Counted from the stretch's first letter, positions 45,207 to 54,167 are shown. The stretch is DNA of 64,000 nt from Sandaracinus sp. (GCA_020633125.1 JACKEH010000013.1:1-64000), one strand, 5' to 3'. Translations and numbers: made by a program. The notes: generated from the letters alone by a model not told the origin.

Positions 45207-46391
45207 TCAAGCCAGGGCGATCTCGAAGCCGGGGCGCACGTAGCCGAAGGCGCCGGGGCGCGCGTCGGTGCCGAAGTCGTGCGTCGCCCACGGGCTGTCG
45301 GGGCGGCAGACGGCGTAGAACGTCGCGCCCATGCCGCTCGTGAGGTAGCCACGCAGCGCGGCACGAAGCGGGTCCTCGCGCTCCATGTAGAGCATGAGGA
45401 ACGCGTGCTCTCCGCCGCGCAGATCCGCGTAGGCACGATCGAGCAGCGCCATCAGCACGCGCGGGTCGTGGCTCGGCACACAGAGGTGCGTCGCGTAGGC
45501 GTAGTGAAGCAGCTCGCCGGGCTCGGGCAGCGGCGTCGAGCCGAGCACCTTGCTGAGCGCGCCGTAGCCGGCCTTCACGGCCTTCATCGAGCCACGGTAG
45601 TCGAGCACGCGGTAACGCTTGACCGCGTGCGCGTCCCAGGGCGCGAAGCAGCCGACGAGCGTGCCGCGCTCGCTGCGCGCGAGGTAGAAGCTCTCGGGCG
45701 AGAAGCCCGGCCACTTCGTCAGACGACGCGCGAAGCGGCCCTCGAAGAGCACGTCGCCGAAGGGTCGCGTGCGCTGGTCCGCCTCGAGGAAGGCTAGCAC
45801 CTCTTCCATCTCGGAGGCCTTGGCGCGTGTGACGACGTAGGGCGTCTTTCGCGGACGCCGCGGGTGCGCGAGCAAGACGTTCGTGATCACGAACGAGCGC
45901 AGCGGTCGGTAGAGCGGCTTGTTCGGAAAGCGCGGGTCGCGGGAGACGAGCGCCTTCTTCGCGGCCTCGTTGCCGTCGAAGACCAGCGTGTACATCAGCT
46001 CCGCACCAAGCGCGTCGCTGGCCTGCTCGAACTGCTCGCGAAAGACCGAACCGAGCACGGTGCCGCCACGAATCGCGGAGGTGAAGCGCAGGTCCGTCAT
46101 GTACGCGGTGCGCGTGCGCTTGCCGGCGAGGTACGCGTCGCGCCCGAGAAAGGACGCGACGCCTTCGAGCTGGCCGCCCTTGTCGAACGTCACGACACGC
46201 TGCTCGGCAGCGTCGTGCTCCATGTCGTAGAGCGCGAAGAAGTTCGGGTCGCGCTCGACCGCGAGCTTCAGGTCCGCGTCCATCGTGACCTTCGCGTAGA
46301 CCTCGGCGAGCGCCGCGCCTTCGTCCCGTCGCGCGAGGCGGGTCACGACGTCGGCCGGAGCGCGCGAGGGCGTCTGCATCGTCGGCTCCAT
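45207..46391 (-). CDS. GNAT-superfamily-like protein (two-lobed)
   Basis: 394 residues, no signal or membrane segment. The N-terminal lobe starts VVTRLARRDEGAALAEVYAK and has VASFLGRDAYLAG, AYMTDLRFTSAIRGG and LGAELMYTLVFDGNEAA; this strand-loop-helix order, with a V..F/L TDL...RGG cofactor loop, is GNAT-like. The second lobe (ESFYLARSERGTLVGCFAP, LLHYAYATHLCVPSHDPRVL, HAFLMLYMEREDPLRAA) has a similar layout. Probably an acyltransferase acting on an acyl-CoA or related donor. It starts 3 bp after the Rieske gene. A second GNAT-like protein is the first gene of the operon. Confidence 0.72.
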   Translation of the reverse strand: MEPTMQTPSRAPADVVTRLARRDEGAALAEVYAKVTMDADLKLAVERDPNFFALYDMEHDAAEQRVVTFDKGGQLEGVASFLGRDAYLAGKRTRTAYMTDLRFTSAIRGGTVLGSVFREQFEQASDALGAELMYTLVFDGNEAAKKALVSRDPRFPNKPLYRPLRSFVITNVLLAHPRRPRKTPYVVTRAKASEMEEVLAFLEADQRTRPFGDVLFEGRFARRLTKWPGFSPESFYLARSERGTLVGCFAPWDAHAVKRYRVLDYRGSMKAVKAGYGALSKVLGSTPLPEPGELLHYAYATHLCVPSHDPRVLMALLDRAYADLRGGEHAFLMLYMEREDPLRAALRGYLTSGMGATFYAVCRPDSPWATHDFGTDARPGAFGYVRPGFEIALA

Positions 46392-46394
46392 GGC

Positions 46395-47540
46395 TCAGAT
46401 CCAGAACTTCGCGTGCGCGACGGTGGGCTCGGGGCGCGCGTCGATCTCGCCGGCCTCGGCGTGATCACGGAGCGACTCGATGAAGACGTGCAGCGTGTCG
46501 GCCGGCGTCGAGACGAAGGAGCGTCCGCCGTAGTGCCCGACGTTCCGGCCGTGCACCTTCATGATGTCGACGTCCTGCTCGATGACGCGGCGCGTGTAGA
46601 AGTGCAGGAAACCCCGCAGGAAGGGCAGCGCCGGACGAACGTCGACGAAGGGCAGCTTGAAGCTGATGAGCGTGTAGACCTTCGAGCGCAGCGGAGAGAT
46701 CGGCGTGCACTGGCTCGTGATGACGAAGCCGGTCTCGGGCGCCTCGGGCTCGCCGTAGAGGTAATCGACCCGCGTCACGTTCGGCATGAAGAACCGGTCC
46801 GTGTGCGTCATCGGCAGTCCCTTCGGGTTGAGCACGCGCGACGTGAAGCCGATCTCGTCCTGGGGCTGGTCGTAGGTCACGAGCACCGACGAATCCGTGC
46901 GCTCGACCTCCATCGCGACCTCGCGGCGCGAGCGGTTGCGGAACCAACCGCGGTGCACCCAAACCGTGTGGGGCACGTCCATGAAGTTCTCGACGAGCGC
47001 GGTGACGCCGTTGTCGAAATCGGTCTCCATGTAGTAGGCGCCCCACCCCGCTTCGTCGTGGTGCGGCATCGCGAAGGGCACGCGATCGGGGTACTTCTCG
47101 GGCGGGTGATCGGAGCCGCCCATCCACACCCAGACGAGCCCGTCGCTCTCGCGGACCGGGAAACGCTCGATGCTCATCGGCAGCGCGCGGCCGTCGGGAC
47201 CTTCCGCGGGAACGTTCACGACGTGACCCGCCGCGTCGTAGGTCCAGCCGTGGTAGGGGCAGCCGATGCAGCCGTCGAAGAGGTCGCCTTCCGAGAGCGG
47301 CGCGTTGCGGTGCAGACAACGGTCGACGAGCGCGACGGCTTCGCCTTCCTTGCCGCGAAAGAGCACCAGCTTCTCTTCGAGAATCTCCGCCGCCCACGGC
47401 TTCTTCGCCGTGACCTGATGGCTCTGCGCCGCGACGTACCACTGGCGGTCGAGCGTCCCGCACGCGTCACGCATGCGCTGGCGGCCCTTCGTCAGACGGT
47501 CGGTCGCGACGATCTGCGCGTGCTCGTGGGGGTTGCACAT
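46395..47540 (-). CDS. Rieske non-haem iron oxygenase
   Basis: 381 residues. The Rieske cluster ligands are Cys75 and His77 (CLH) and Cys94 and His97 (CPYH), with 16 residues between the pairs. The mononuclear iron site is NFMDVPHTVWVH with His191 and His196 and the bridging Asp188. Overall length and the ending without a separate reductase domain resemble the PaO/sterol-type and 3-ketosteroid-type oxygenases acting on hydrophobic substrates. It needs an electron donor encoded elsewhere or the RnfD-like protein (speculative). Gene 3 of the operon; 3-bp gaps on both sides. Confidence 0.94.
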   Translation of the reverse strand: MCNPHEHAQIVATDRLTKGRQRMRDACGTLDRQWYVAAQSHQVTAKKPWAAEILEEKLVLFRGKEGEAVALVDRCLHRNAPLSEGDLFDGCIGCPYHGWTYDAAGHVVNVPAEGPDGRALPMSIERFPVRESDGLVWVWMGGSDHPPEKYPDRVPFAMPHHDEAGWGAYYMETDFDNGVTALVENFMDVPHTVWVHRGWFRNRSRREVAMEVERTDSSVLVTYDQPQDEIGFTSRVLNPKGLPMTHTDRFFMPNVTRVDYLYGEPEAPETGFVITSQCTPISPLRSKVYTLISFKLPFVDVRPALPFLRGFLHFYTRRVIEQDVDIMKVHGRNVGHYGGRSFVSTPADTLHVFIESLRDHAEAGEIDARPEPTVAHAKFWI

Positions 47541-47543
47541 GAC

Positions 47544-49157
47544 TCAGGCTCCTCCGAGCGAAACGCTCGACCCCGCGCCGACTCCGAAGGCGCGATCCCA
47601 ATCCACGGCGTCGTCCCCGACGCGCGGATCCAAACACGTGAGCTTCACGTCGCCGGCGCGGCGGCCACGGCGCCCGTGCTCGCGAAGGAACGTCGCGGCG
47701 CCGTCGCTCACCCGCACCACGTCCATCGGCGCGAGCTGTCCGAGGCGCACGCAATACGCGTAGTGGTGCCCCGTCGCGAGGTGCGCCTCGACGATCTCGC
47801 GCAGACGCTCGAGCTGCGCGTCGCTTCCGTCCAGCTCGACGTAGAGCCGGTAACGCGCCGGACGATCGACGGGCGCGAGCAACGCGAAGCGCGGCGCGAG
47901 GCCGAGCTGACGCGTCGCGATCGCGAGCGCGTCTTGTACCTGCGCGGCGTGAATCTTCTCGCCGAAGCGGTCGGCGACGCGCTCGAGCTTCTCCACGAAA
48001 CGAAGGCGGGGAAGCGCGTGATGCCGGCCGACCACCTCGACCACGTCGAGTAGGCGGTAGCGGTAGAGTCCCCCGCGCGTGCTCAGGAGCGGCGTGTAGC
48101 GCGCTCCCACGCGCGCCTCGTGCGCGAGGATCGGCGCCGAATCCGGGTTCTCGACGTCGACGAGCTCGATCAGATGGCTCGCGGCGGCGAGGACGGATCC
48201 CTCGCGATTTCCGAGCGGTAACGAGACCACGCCTTCGGTCGCGAGCAGCCCCTTCGGTTGAATCGTGGTGCGGGGGAAGAAACGTCGCAGCGCGGGCAAG
48301 AACGCCGCGGAGGGGCCGTCGGTCCAGCTCGAGACGAGCGTCAGCCGCGGCCAGACCGCCTCGCCGACGAAGCTCCCTTCGCGGTCGAGACCCGCGCGAA
48401 TCGCGGTCGCGCGACCCGGCGACAGACACACGAGCAGGTCCTCGAGGTGCGTTTCGGCCTGCTCCATCAACAAGGTCAGGAAGGTCGGCGACCACACACT
48501 GACGAGCCCGAGGTCGTCGCGCTCGAAGAGGCGGCGAAGCGTCTCGAAACGCCAGGTGTCGACGTCCGCGATGCGCGCGAGGCGACCCGGCACCGCGAGC
48601 AGGCGGTCCAGCGCGAAACGTTCGATCGGCCCGAAGTACGCGGCGTCGTCTTCGAAGCCGATGGGTAGCCCGCCCGAGGTGCGCTCGTCGCGGCGCGCGA
48701 CCGGCGACACGCTCCAATAGCTCGAGGTGCCGAGCAGACGCGGGTGCCGGGCGTGCAGGTCGAAGAGCCAGGGTCCCGTCGCGGCGGCGAAGTCCGCGAG
48801 CAGACCCGACGTGTAGGGCACGAGCTTTCCGGTGCTGGTCGAGCCGCCGGTGCGCTCGAGCATTCGGACCTGCTCCGACGTGAGCACGCCCTGCTCGCCG
48901 CGCGCGATGCGCTCGATCCACGGCGCGAGCTCTTCGTGGCGCACCGCGGGAACGCGCGCGCGAAAGCTCGCCAGATCACGCACACGGTCGAAGCCGTGGG
49001 CCTTGCCGTACGCGGTGCTCGCGTTGGCGCGCACGAGCTCGGCGAGAAGAGCGAGCTGCGCGCGCTCGGGGTCCCGCGCCGCGCGCGCGAAACGAGCCGC
49101 CGCCGGCGCGAGCGAAGCGGCGAAGCCCGCCCCCAGCATCGCGAGCCGCGTGCTCAC
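47544..49157 (-). CDS. GH3-family acyl-adenylating/conjugating enzyme
   Basis: 537 residues from a GTG that overlaps the stop codon of the preceding GNAT-like gene (GTGA). The family is the plant GH3/JAR1 type, also found in bacteria, which adenylates a carboxylic acid and joins it to an amine or amino acid. Typical pieces are RANASTAYGKAHGFDRVRDL, the nucleotide loop MLERTGGSTSTGKLVPYTSG, TLVSSWTDGPSAAFLPALRR, TTIQPKGLLATEGVVSLPL, RYRLLDVVEVVGRH and LRFVEKLERVADRFGEKIHA. It could activate an acyl or aromatic acid made in the operon and couple it to an acceptor. No peptide carrier protein is nearby. Confidence 0.9.
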   Translation of the reverse strand: MSTRLAMLGAGFAASLAPAAARFARAARDPERAQLALLAELVRANASTAYGKAHGFDRVRDLASFRARVPAVRHEELAPWIERIARGEQGVLTSEQVRMLERTGGSTSTGKLVPYTSGLLADFAAATGPWLFDLHARHPRLLGTSSYWSVSPVARRDERTSGGLPIGFEDDAAYFGPIERFALDRLLAVPGRLARIADVDTWRFETLRRLFERDDLGLVSVWSPTFLTLLMEQAETHLEDLLVCLSPGRATAIRAGLDREGSFVGEAVWPRLTLVSSWTDGPSAAFLPALRRFFPRTTIQPKGLLATEGVVSLPLGNREGSVLAAASHLIELVDVENPDSAPILAHEARVGARYTPLLSTRGGLYRYRLLDVVEVVGRHHALPRLRFVEKLERVADRFGEKIHAAQVQDALAIATRQLGLAPRFALLAPVDRPARYRLYVELDGSDAQLERLREIVEAHLATGHHYAYCVRLGQLAPMDVVRVSDGAATFLREHGRRGRRAGDVKLTCLDPRVGDDAVDWDRAFGVGAGSSVSLGGA

Positions 49158-49993
49158 AGCTTCACCTCTTGAGACGCCGTGAGCGCCGGAACCTCGCCCT
49201 CGACCGGCAGCGGGCGACGCACCCAACGCTTGAGGGGGCGCATCGCCGAACGCCACGCCCCACGGACGACGAAGGCCGAGTCGACCTTGCCGAGGCAGCA
49301 GAGCTCGTCGCCGTGCACGTGACCGGGATTGCGCTCCGCGAAGAAACGCACGTCGGGGTGCACGAGCTGCTCTTCCGCGATGGGCGCGACGCATGCGCGC
49401 AGGCGGCCGTGCGGCTCCGGGAAATGGAGCACGCCCTGCTCCGCGTCGTAGGCGTCGCCGTAGCGATCGCGGCTGAGGAGATCGAGGATGGCCTGCGCGC
49501 GCGGCGAGGTCGGGCGGTCGTGGCGCGGCCAATGCTCGGGGAAGTTCCGCGCGAGCAGGAGGTAGGTCTTGTACCCCTTGCTGATCAGGAACCAGTAGAG
49601 CGGCGTGCCGAGCGAGCGCGCCTTCTGGCGCACGAGGAACGCCAGGAAGGTCCAGTGCAGGGCGCTCTGGCCCCAATACTCGACGTCCACGATCGTGTCG
49701 CCGCTGAAGATGGCGCGAAACCGACGGCCGCCCTCGCGACGGTCGTAGACCTTCAGCGTGGAGAAACCACGAATCGACCCGTCGCCGGTGTCGCGAAGGA
49801 CGATGACGTGGTCCTTCTCCGCGAGATCACGTTCGAAGTCAGTCCGACGAACGTCCGCGTAGTAGTCTCGAAACAGACCCCACATCGCGTCGCGGTCGTC
49901 GGGGCGGAGCGCGGACACCCGGACGGTGCGCCCCCGAAGGCGACCCGAGCGCTCGCGAGGTGCGTCGACCTCCATCGGGCCCCGCCAGCTCAT
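49154..49993 (-). CDS. GNAT-like acyltransferase, first gene of the 14-gene operon
   Basis: 279 residues. An N-terminal fold begins RTVRVSALRPDDRDAMWGLF and continues with FSTLKVYDRR and DVEYWGQSALHWTFLAFLVR, as in GNAT-type acyltransferases. The SKGYKTYLLLARNF segment and PEHWPRHDRPTSPRAQAILD are reminiscent of acyl-homoserine-lactone-synthase-like N-acyltransferases; that is only a weak impression. GGGAG precedes the ATG by 7 nt. A start 6 codons later (MEVDAPRE) is possible. The 230-nt leader holds a cluster of TGACGCA motifs. Confidence 0.7.
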   Translation of the reverse strand: MSWRGPMEVDAPRERSGRLRGRTVRVSALRPDDRDAMWGLFRDYYADVRRTDFERDLAEKDHVIVLRDTGDGSIRGFSTLKVYDRREGGRRFRAIFSGDTIVDVEYWGQSALHWTFLAFLVRQKARSLGTPLYWFLISKGYKTYLLLARNFPEHWPRHDRPTSPRAQAILDLLSRDRYGDAYDAEQGVLHFPEPHGRLRACVAPIAEEQLVHPDVRFFAERNPGHVHGDELCCLGKVDSAFVVRGAWRSAMRPLKRWVRRPLPVEGEVPALTASQEVKL

Positions 49994-50224
49994 CGGAGGA
50001 CTCCCATGGCGGAGGAGGGACGGGTCGGCGTCCGCGGCTCGGGTCGAATGCCCGCGCCAGCTCGCACCACGTCCAGGCGCATCGAAGCGCCCGAAGAGAA
50101 TCGGTCGATCGACATAGAGGTACCCACCACGGCGAACGAGCGTTCACCGAGCACGACAGCGGCACGTCCCCACCAAAGGACGCCTGCACGATCAAGGGAG
50201 GAAGAGCCCCGATCGACTCCGCCG

Positions 50225-50303
50225 CTTGACGCAGTGTGTCATGACGGGTTTTCCCGGTCGCGCAACCGCTTTGACGCAAGGCGTCAAGCTCCGAGGTGCG
50301 TCA
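50225..50303. promoter_or_regulatory. Cluster of TGACGCA-type operator sites before the 14-gene operon
   Basis: TGACGCA-G-TGTGTCA at 50226-50240 (one mismatch between arms); TTGACGC-AAG-GCGTCAA at 50271-50287, a perfect 7-bp inverted repeat; and a further TGCGTCA at 50297-50303. Three copies of one motif in 79 bp, about 230 nt before the first gene, suggest a dimeric regulator. On the minus strand TTGACGC may also serve as a -35 box. The remaining 450 bp up to the SRCR gene hold no gene that I can support. Confidence 0.5.
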
Positions 50304-50446
50304 TGGTGGCCAAACCGGCGACCTTTCACGCGGTTTTCGGATTGGCGTGTCGTGACGGCCCGTGGCGCTTTTCACAGGCCGGAAACGAAGCCCGAGCGCG
50401 AGCGACGCTCACTTCCGAGAAGGACCGTCGCGCTCCCAAAACGCGC

Positions 50447-52687
50447 TCAGGGCGTGCAGCTCAGACCGATGTCCTCGGAGTGGGAGCAGTTGTGAACGCC
50501 CCACCCACCCGACGGGCAGGCTCCCACGCTCGACTCGGTCCCCGCGCAGTTCAGGTCGTCGAGCCAGATCGGGTCGACGCCGTCCGGGACCGCGCTCGTG
50601 AGCAGCGCGTTGCCCGCGGTCGAGAAGCCGAGCTGACGACATCCCACAGCGATGAAGTTGCTTTGACGCGTGTCCATCGTGCTCAGGAAATCGTCGCAGA
50701 CCGTACCCCACACGCCGTTGCGCAGGACCTCGATGCGGCCGTTGTTTCGTGCCGTGCCGCCGACCAGGCGGACGTCGCCCTCGACGTGGACGTCGCAGCG
50801 GAAGCCGGCGCCCTCCGAGGTCGAGCAGTTCTCGGTCCCGTAGGGCTGATGCGGGCAGTCGCCGATTCGGCGCTCGGTGCCGGTGCAGTTCACGTCGTCG
50901 AGCACGAACGTGTTGGTCGGCGAGTCGTAGGTCGAGAGGAACGCACCGTTGGCGTACCCGAGCTGCTGGCAGACCGTGATGTCGTTGTAGCCGAAGTCCG
51001 AGTAGGCCCCGTCGAAGTAGTCGTCGCAGACCTCTCCCCACGCGCCGGAGTGAAAGATCTGCAGCCGCCCCTCCATCCCACTCGGCCCGTCGACGAGACG
51101 AATGTCGCCTTCGCCCGGAACACAGCGGACGCCGACCGCTTCGCTCGCGCTGCAGTTCTCGCGACCCCAACCGGCGAACGCACACTGCGCGAGCGTCGAC
51201 TCGCTCCCCGTGCACACGACGTCATCCATCACCGGCGTCGCCGTGCCGCCGCCGAAGGAGCCGAGGAACGAATGGCCCGTGCCCGTGTAGCCGAGCTGAC
51301 GGCAGACCACGTTCGCGAACGCGCCCTGGTTGATCGAAGGCGTGTCGTCGCAGACGTCGCGCCAACTGCCGCCGTAGAGCACCTCGACGCGGCCGTGGTT
51401 GCTTCCTTCGCCGCCGCGAAGGCGCACCGGCAGGTGGAAGCCCGCTTCGACCTGGCAACCGGAGTCGCAGCCGTCGAAGCGCACGGTGTTGCCGTCGTCG
51501 CACTCCTCGCCCGTTCCGTCGAGCGTGCCGTTTCCGCAGGTCGTGTTCGAGCAGCCCGAGGTGTCGAATGCGCAGCTCGTGCATCGAAGCGTGCCCGTCG
51601 CGAAGCCTTGGGAGACGCAGGTCTGCCCGGCGAGGTTGGAGCCGTCGCACGCCTCGCCGCCGCGAATCTGCCCGTCGCCGCAGATGGGGGTGCACATCGA
51701 CGGAGTGAACGCGCAGGTCCAACCGGCCTCCACGGTGCACCCCATGCTGCAGCCGTCGCCGCTCGCGTCGTTGCCGTCGTCACAGGCTTCGCCGCCCTCG
51801 AGCATGCCGTTGCCGCACGCTTCGATCACACACGCGCTCGTGTCGAAGCGGCACGACGTGTCGCACCGCAACGAGCCACGCGTGAAGCCCTGCGTCGCGC
51901 AGGTCTGACCCCCGAGGTCGGAGCCGTCGCACGCCTCGGCGCCGTTGACGACGCCATTGCCACAGTTGTCGCAAGCCGAGACATCGAAGGTGCAGCTCTC
52001 GTTGCACGCGAGCGTGCCGCGCACGAACCCGGCCGAGGTGCAATCGGCTCCGCCGAGGTCGGCGCCGTCGCAAACCTCCGTGGCCTCGCGCGTGCCGTTC
52101 CCACAGCTGATCGAGGTGCACGCCCCGTCGTCGAGGCCGCACGACGCGTCACAACGAAGCTCGCCTCCCGTGAACCCACGCGACGCGCAGGTCGCGCCTC
52201 CGAGCGCGGCCCCGTCGCATTCTTCGCCGAGGTCGATCACCCCGTCGCCGCAGGAGCGGCAGCCCGACGTGTCGAACTGACACTCGCTGTTGCAGACCAG
52301 CTCGCCCGTCGTGAACCCCTCGGTGGTGCAATCGGCGCCGTCGAGCGATGCGCCGTCGCACTCTTCGCCGTCGTCCACCACGCCGTTGCCGCAGGTCGTC
52401 TCCACACACGCGGTCTTGTCGAAGGAGCAGAGCGTGTCGCAGCCGAGCTCGCCGCCCGCGTAACCGAGGTCGACGCAGGTGGTGCCGTCGCGAACCTCGC
52501 CGTCGCACTCCTCGCCGATTTCGACCGTGCCGTTGCCGCAGATCGAAGGCGGCTCGACGGGACCGACGTCGGCTCCCGGCCCGCTGTCGCTCCGCCGACC
52601 GCCGGCGTCCTCGGTGCCACCGACACCCGACGCGCAACCGAAGACGAAGAAGAGAATCCCGAGGCCAAGCGACGACGAACGCTTCAT
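50447..52687 (-). CDS. Cys-rich lipoprotein with DUF4215-type repeats and three SRCR domains
   Basis: 746 residues from the ATG at 52687 (MKRSSSLGLGILFFVFGCAS, lipobox VFGC). Residues 45-360 contain eight or nine repeats of the type CGNGxxExGEECDGxxLxG, the myxobacterial DUF4215-like Cys-rich repeats, one with a DDGNDASGDGCS insert. The C-terminal 350 residues are three scavenger-receptor Cys-rich domains: VRLRGGEGSNHGRVEVLYGG, IRLVDGPSGMEGRLQIFHSG and VRLVGGTARNNGRIEVLRNG, each followed by W..VCDD, CRQLGY-type and NCSxSE..G..C segments. Anchored in the outer membrane, likely binding polysaccharide or protein ligands. TACCCT lies 9 nt before the ATG. Confidence 0.92.
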   Translation of the reverse strand: MKRSSSLGLGILFFVFGCASGVGGTEDAGGRRSDSGPGADVGPVEPPSICGNGTVEIGEECDGEVRDGTTCVDLGYAGGELGCDTLCSFDKTACVETTCGNGVVDDGEECDGASLDGADCTTEGFTTGELVCNSECQFDTSGCRSCGDGVIDLGEECDGAALGGATCASRGFTGGELRCDASCGLDDGACTSISCGNGTREATEVCDGADLGGADCTSAGFVRGTLACNESCTFDVSACDNCGNGVVNGAEACDGSDLGGQTCATQGFTRGSLRCDTSCRFDTSACVIEACGNGMLEGGEACDDGNDASGDGCSMGCTVEAGWTCAFTPSMCTPICGDGQIRGGEACDGSNLAGQTCVSQGFATGTLRCTSCAFDTSGCSNTTCGNGTLDGTGEECDDGNTVRFDGCDSGCQVEAGFHLPVRLRGGEGSNHGRVEVLYGGSWRDVCDDTPSINQGAFANVVCRQLGYTGTGHSFLGSFGGGTATPVMDDVVCTGSESTLAQCAFAGWGRENCSASEAVGVRCVPGEGDIRLVDGPSGMEGRLQIFHSGAWGEVCDDYFDGAYSDFGYNDITVCQQLGYANGAFLSTYDSPTNTFVLDDVNCTGTERRIGDCPHQPYGTENCSTSEGAGFRCDVHVEGDVRLVGGTARNNGRIEVLRNGVWGTVCDDFLSTMDTRQSNFIAVGCRQLGFSTAGNALLTSAVPDGVDPIWLDDLNCAGTESSVGACPSGGWGVHNCSHSEDIGLSCTP

Positions 52688-52696
52688 GCGACGCCC

Positions 52697-52702
52697 AGGG
52701 TA
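52697..52702 (-). promoter_or_regulatory. -10 box TACCCT
   Basis: Minus-strand TACCCT, 9 nt before the ATG of the SRCR lipoprotein gene; matches the leaderless pattern. Confidence 0.4.
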
Positions 52703-52805
52703 GCAGCCGTGAGCCCCGTTCCCGAGCGTCGTTCGCGTCGAGGAGCCCTCGGGAGGGAGAACGGGTTCCGAACGCCAGCCTCGCTCGCAGGGATTCGGCC
52801 CGTGC

Positions 52806-52855
52806 GGGTGGGGCCGATCCGGCTTCGTCCGTTGGGAGAGCGCGCCGCCCCCTCG
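52806..52855 (+). repeat. Partial copy of the 36.9-kb element
   Basis: GGTGGGGCCGATCCGGCTTC followed by CGCGCCGCCCCCTCGAG matches the core of the element at 36.9 kb in the same orientation, with small gaps. The hairpin end is not present, so this is a remnant. It lies between the SRCR gene start and the DUF1415 gene stop. Confidence 0.6.
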
Positions 52856-52887
52856 AGCGCACCGAGCCGATCGAGACGACGCGCCGC

Positions 52888-53583
52888 TCAACCCGCGCCG
52901 AGCACGCGCGCGTAGGCGGCCGCGCGGTCGGCGGCGATGTCCGCGAGCACCGCTTCGATCGCCTCGGTGCCGCGCGCGCAAACCGTCTCGAGGTTTCGTT
53001 CCGCCACCCGCTCGTGCAGCGGCTTCTTCACCGGCCGCGCCAGAATCTCGGCGAGCGAGGTCGTCGAGAGATCGATGAAGTCGGTGCCTTCTTCACCACG
53101 CCTCAGCTCCGAGAGCACCGAGAGCCGCACGCATTGAATCGTCGGGTCGGGCGAACGGCGGAGGAAGGGCACGAGGCGCGCCGCGGCCCCGAGGTCGGCG
53201 GGCGCGTCCGGGTGAAACTCGGCGAGCGCCATCGGCGGGGTGCGCCCGTGGGCGTCCGCGTGGCGTTCCCGAAGCTCGGCGACGAAACGCGCGAAGGCGT
53301 CGCGTGGCATCGACACACGCGGGAAGACGACGAGCCCGACCGCCACGTGATCACGCGCGGCGTGGGCTTCGACGGCCGCCAGCGCGGGCCCAAGGTCCTG
53401 CGCGAGCGAGGCGTCGTCCTCGAGCACGATGCGCACTTCGACCTCGCCTTCGCGTCGCGCGCGCTCTGCCCACGGGCAGAAGCCGAAGCCTTCGACGACC
53501 TCGACCTCGTAGCGCTCGTAGATGCGGCGTGCTTCGCGCTCGAGCGCGACGAGCTGCTCCGCCGAGGGCGGCGTTTCGCTCAT
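52888..53583 (-). CDS. DUF1415-family protein
   Basis: 231 residues from the ATG at 53583 (MSETPPSAEQLVALEREARR). The family is DUF1415, small cytoplasmic proteins of unknown function; the segment VEGFGFCPWAERARREGEVE near residue 30 corresponds to its GLCPFA core, and LVVFPRVSMPRDAFARFVAE, ALAEFHPDAP and SPDPTIQCVRLSVL follow. The final part LETVCARGTEAIEAVLADIA is helical. The ATG overlaps the NUDIX gene stop by 4 nt, so the two form one transcript. No ligand or reaction is known. Confidence 0.85.
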   Translation of the reverse strand: MSETPPSAEQLVALEREARRIYERYEVEVVEGFGFCPWAERARREGEVEVRIVLEDDASLAQDLGPALAAVEAHAARDHVAVGLVVFPRVSMPRDAFARFVAELRERHADAHGRTPPMALAEFHPDAPADLGAAARLVPFLRRSPDPTIQCVRLSVLSELRRGEEGTDFIDLSTTSLAEILARPVKKPLHERVAERNLETVCARGTEAIEAVLADIAADRAAAYARVLGAG

Positions 53584-54038
53584 CGCCCCTTGGCGTCGAG
53601 GTAGTCGCGCAGGTGCGGGACGATCTTGCGACGCCGAATCTCTTCCACGGTGAGGAAGTCGGCCCAGACGACCTCGCGACGGTCGATGCGAATCACCGGC
53701 TTCTCGCTGATGCGCGTCTCGTAGATGTCGAGCGTGTCCTTGCGGAACTCGAAGGGATGGGTGCCGTGGTAGGCGTGCGTGAAGGTCGATGGCTCGAGCA
53801 CGACGCTCGTCTCTTCGCGCAGCTCCCGCGACGCCGCGACGCGCGGGTCCTCGCCGGGATGGACGTAGCCACCCGGCAAGGTGTGAAAGCTCCGGTACGA
53901 GTTCTTCACGAGGAGGAGCCGCTCGTCCCACCACACCGCCGCGAGCGCACCGCTCGTCTCGGGCCGTCGAACGAACCAATAGCTCCGGAGCATCAGGTGG
54001 GCCGCGCGGTAAGCCGTCCGGATGGGACCGTCGATCAT
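53580..54038 (-). CDS. NUDIX hydrolase
   Basis: 152 residues from the ATG at 54038 (MIDGPIRTAYRAAHLMLRSY); the longer frame begins with Arg-rich sequence and is rejected. The Nudix box starts at GGYVHPGE, continues DPRVAAS and ends RELREETSV: the metal-binding REL.EE core is complete, while the last Gly of the consensus is Ser. Such enzymes hydrolyse nucleoside diphosphate derivatives. Hydrophobic RAAHLMLRSYWFV near the N-terminus is typical of the subgroup with an ADP-ribose-like fold. Cotranscribed with the DUF1415 gene. Confidence 0.88.
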   Translation of the reverse strand: MIDGPIRTAYRAAHLMLRSYWFVRRPETSGALAAVWWDERLLLVKNSYRSFHTLPGGYVHPGEDPRVAASRELREETSVVLEPSTFTHAYHGTHPFEFRKDTLDIYETRISEKPVIRIDRREVVWADFLTVEEIRRRKIVPHLRDYLDAKGR

Positions 54039-54167
54039 CGCGACGAATCGTACCGCGAATCGCGCGCGAAAGTGCGAATCCGCGACAGGCGGGCGCCACG
54101 TGCGGCCAGAGCGGAGGATTGAATCGCGCTCACGGCGCACGTGTCGCGAAGCGCGGGACCGCGCTCA

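Noticed and set aside
50000..50446. Small ORFs in the gap before the 14-gene operon
   Set aside because: No codon bias, start site or similarity; the region is better explained by regulatory motifs.
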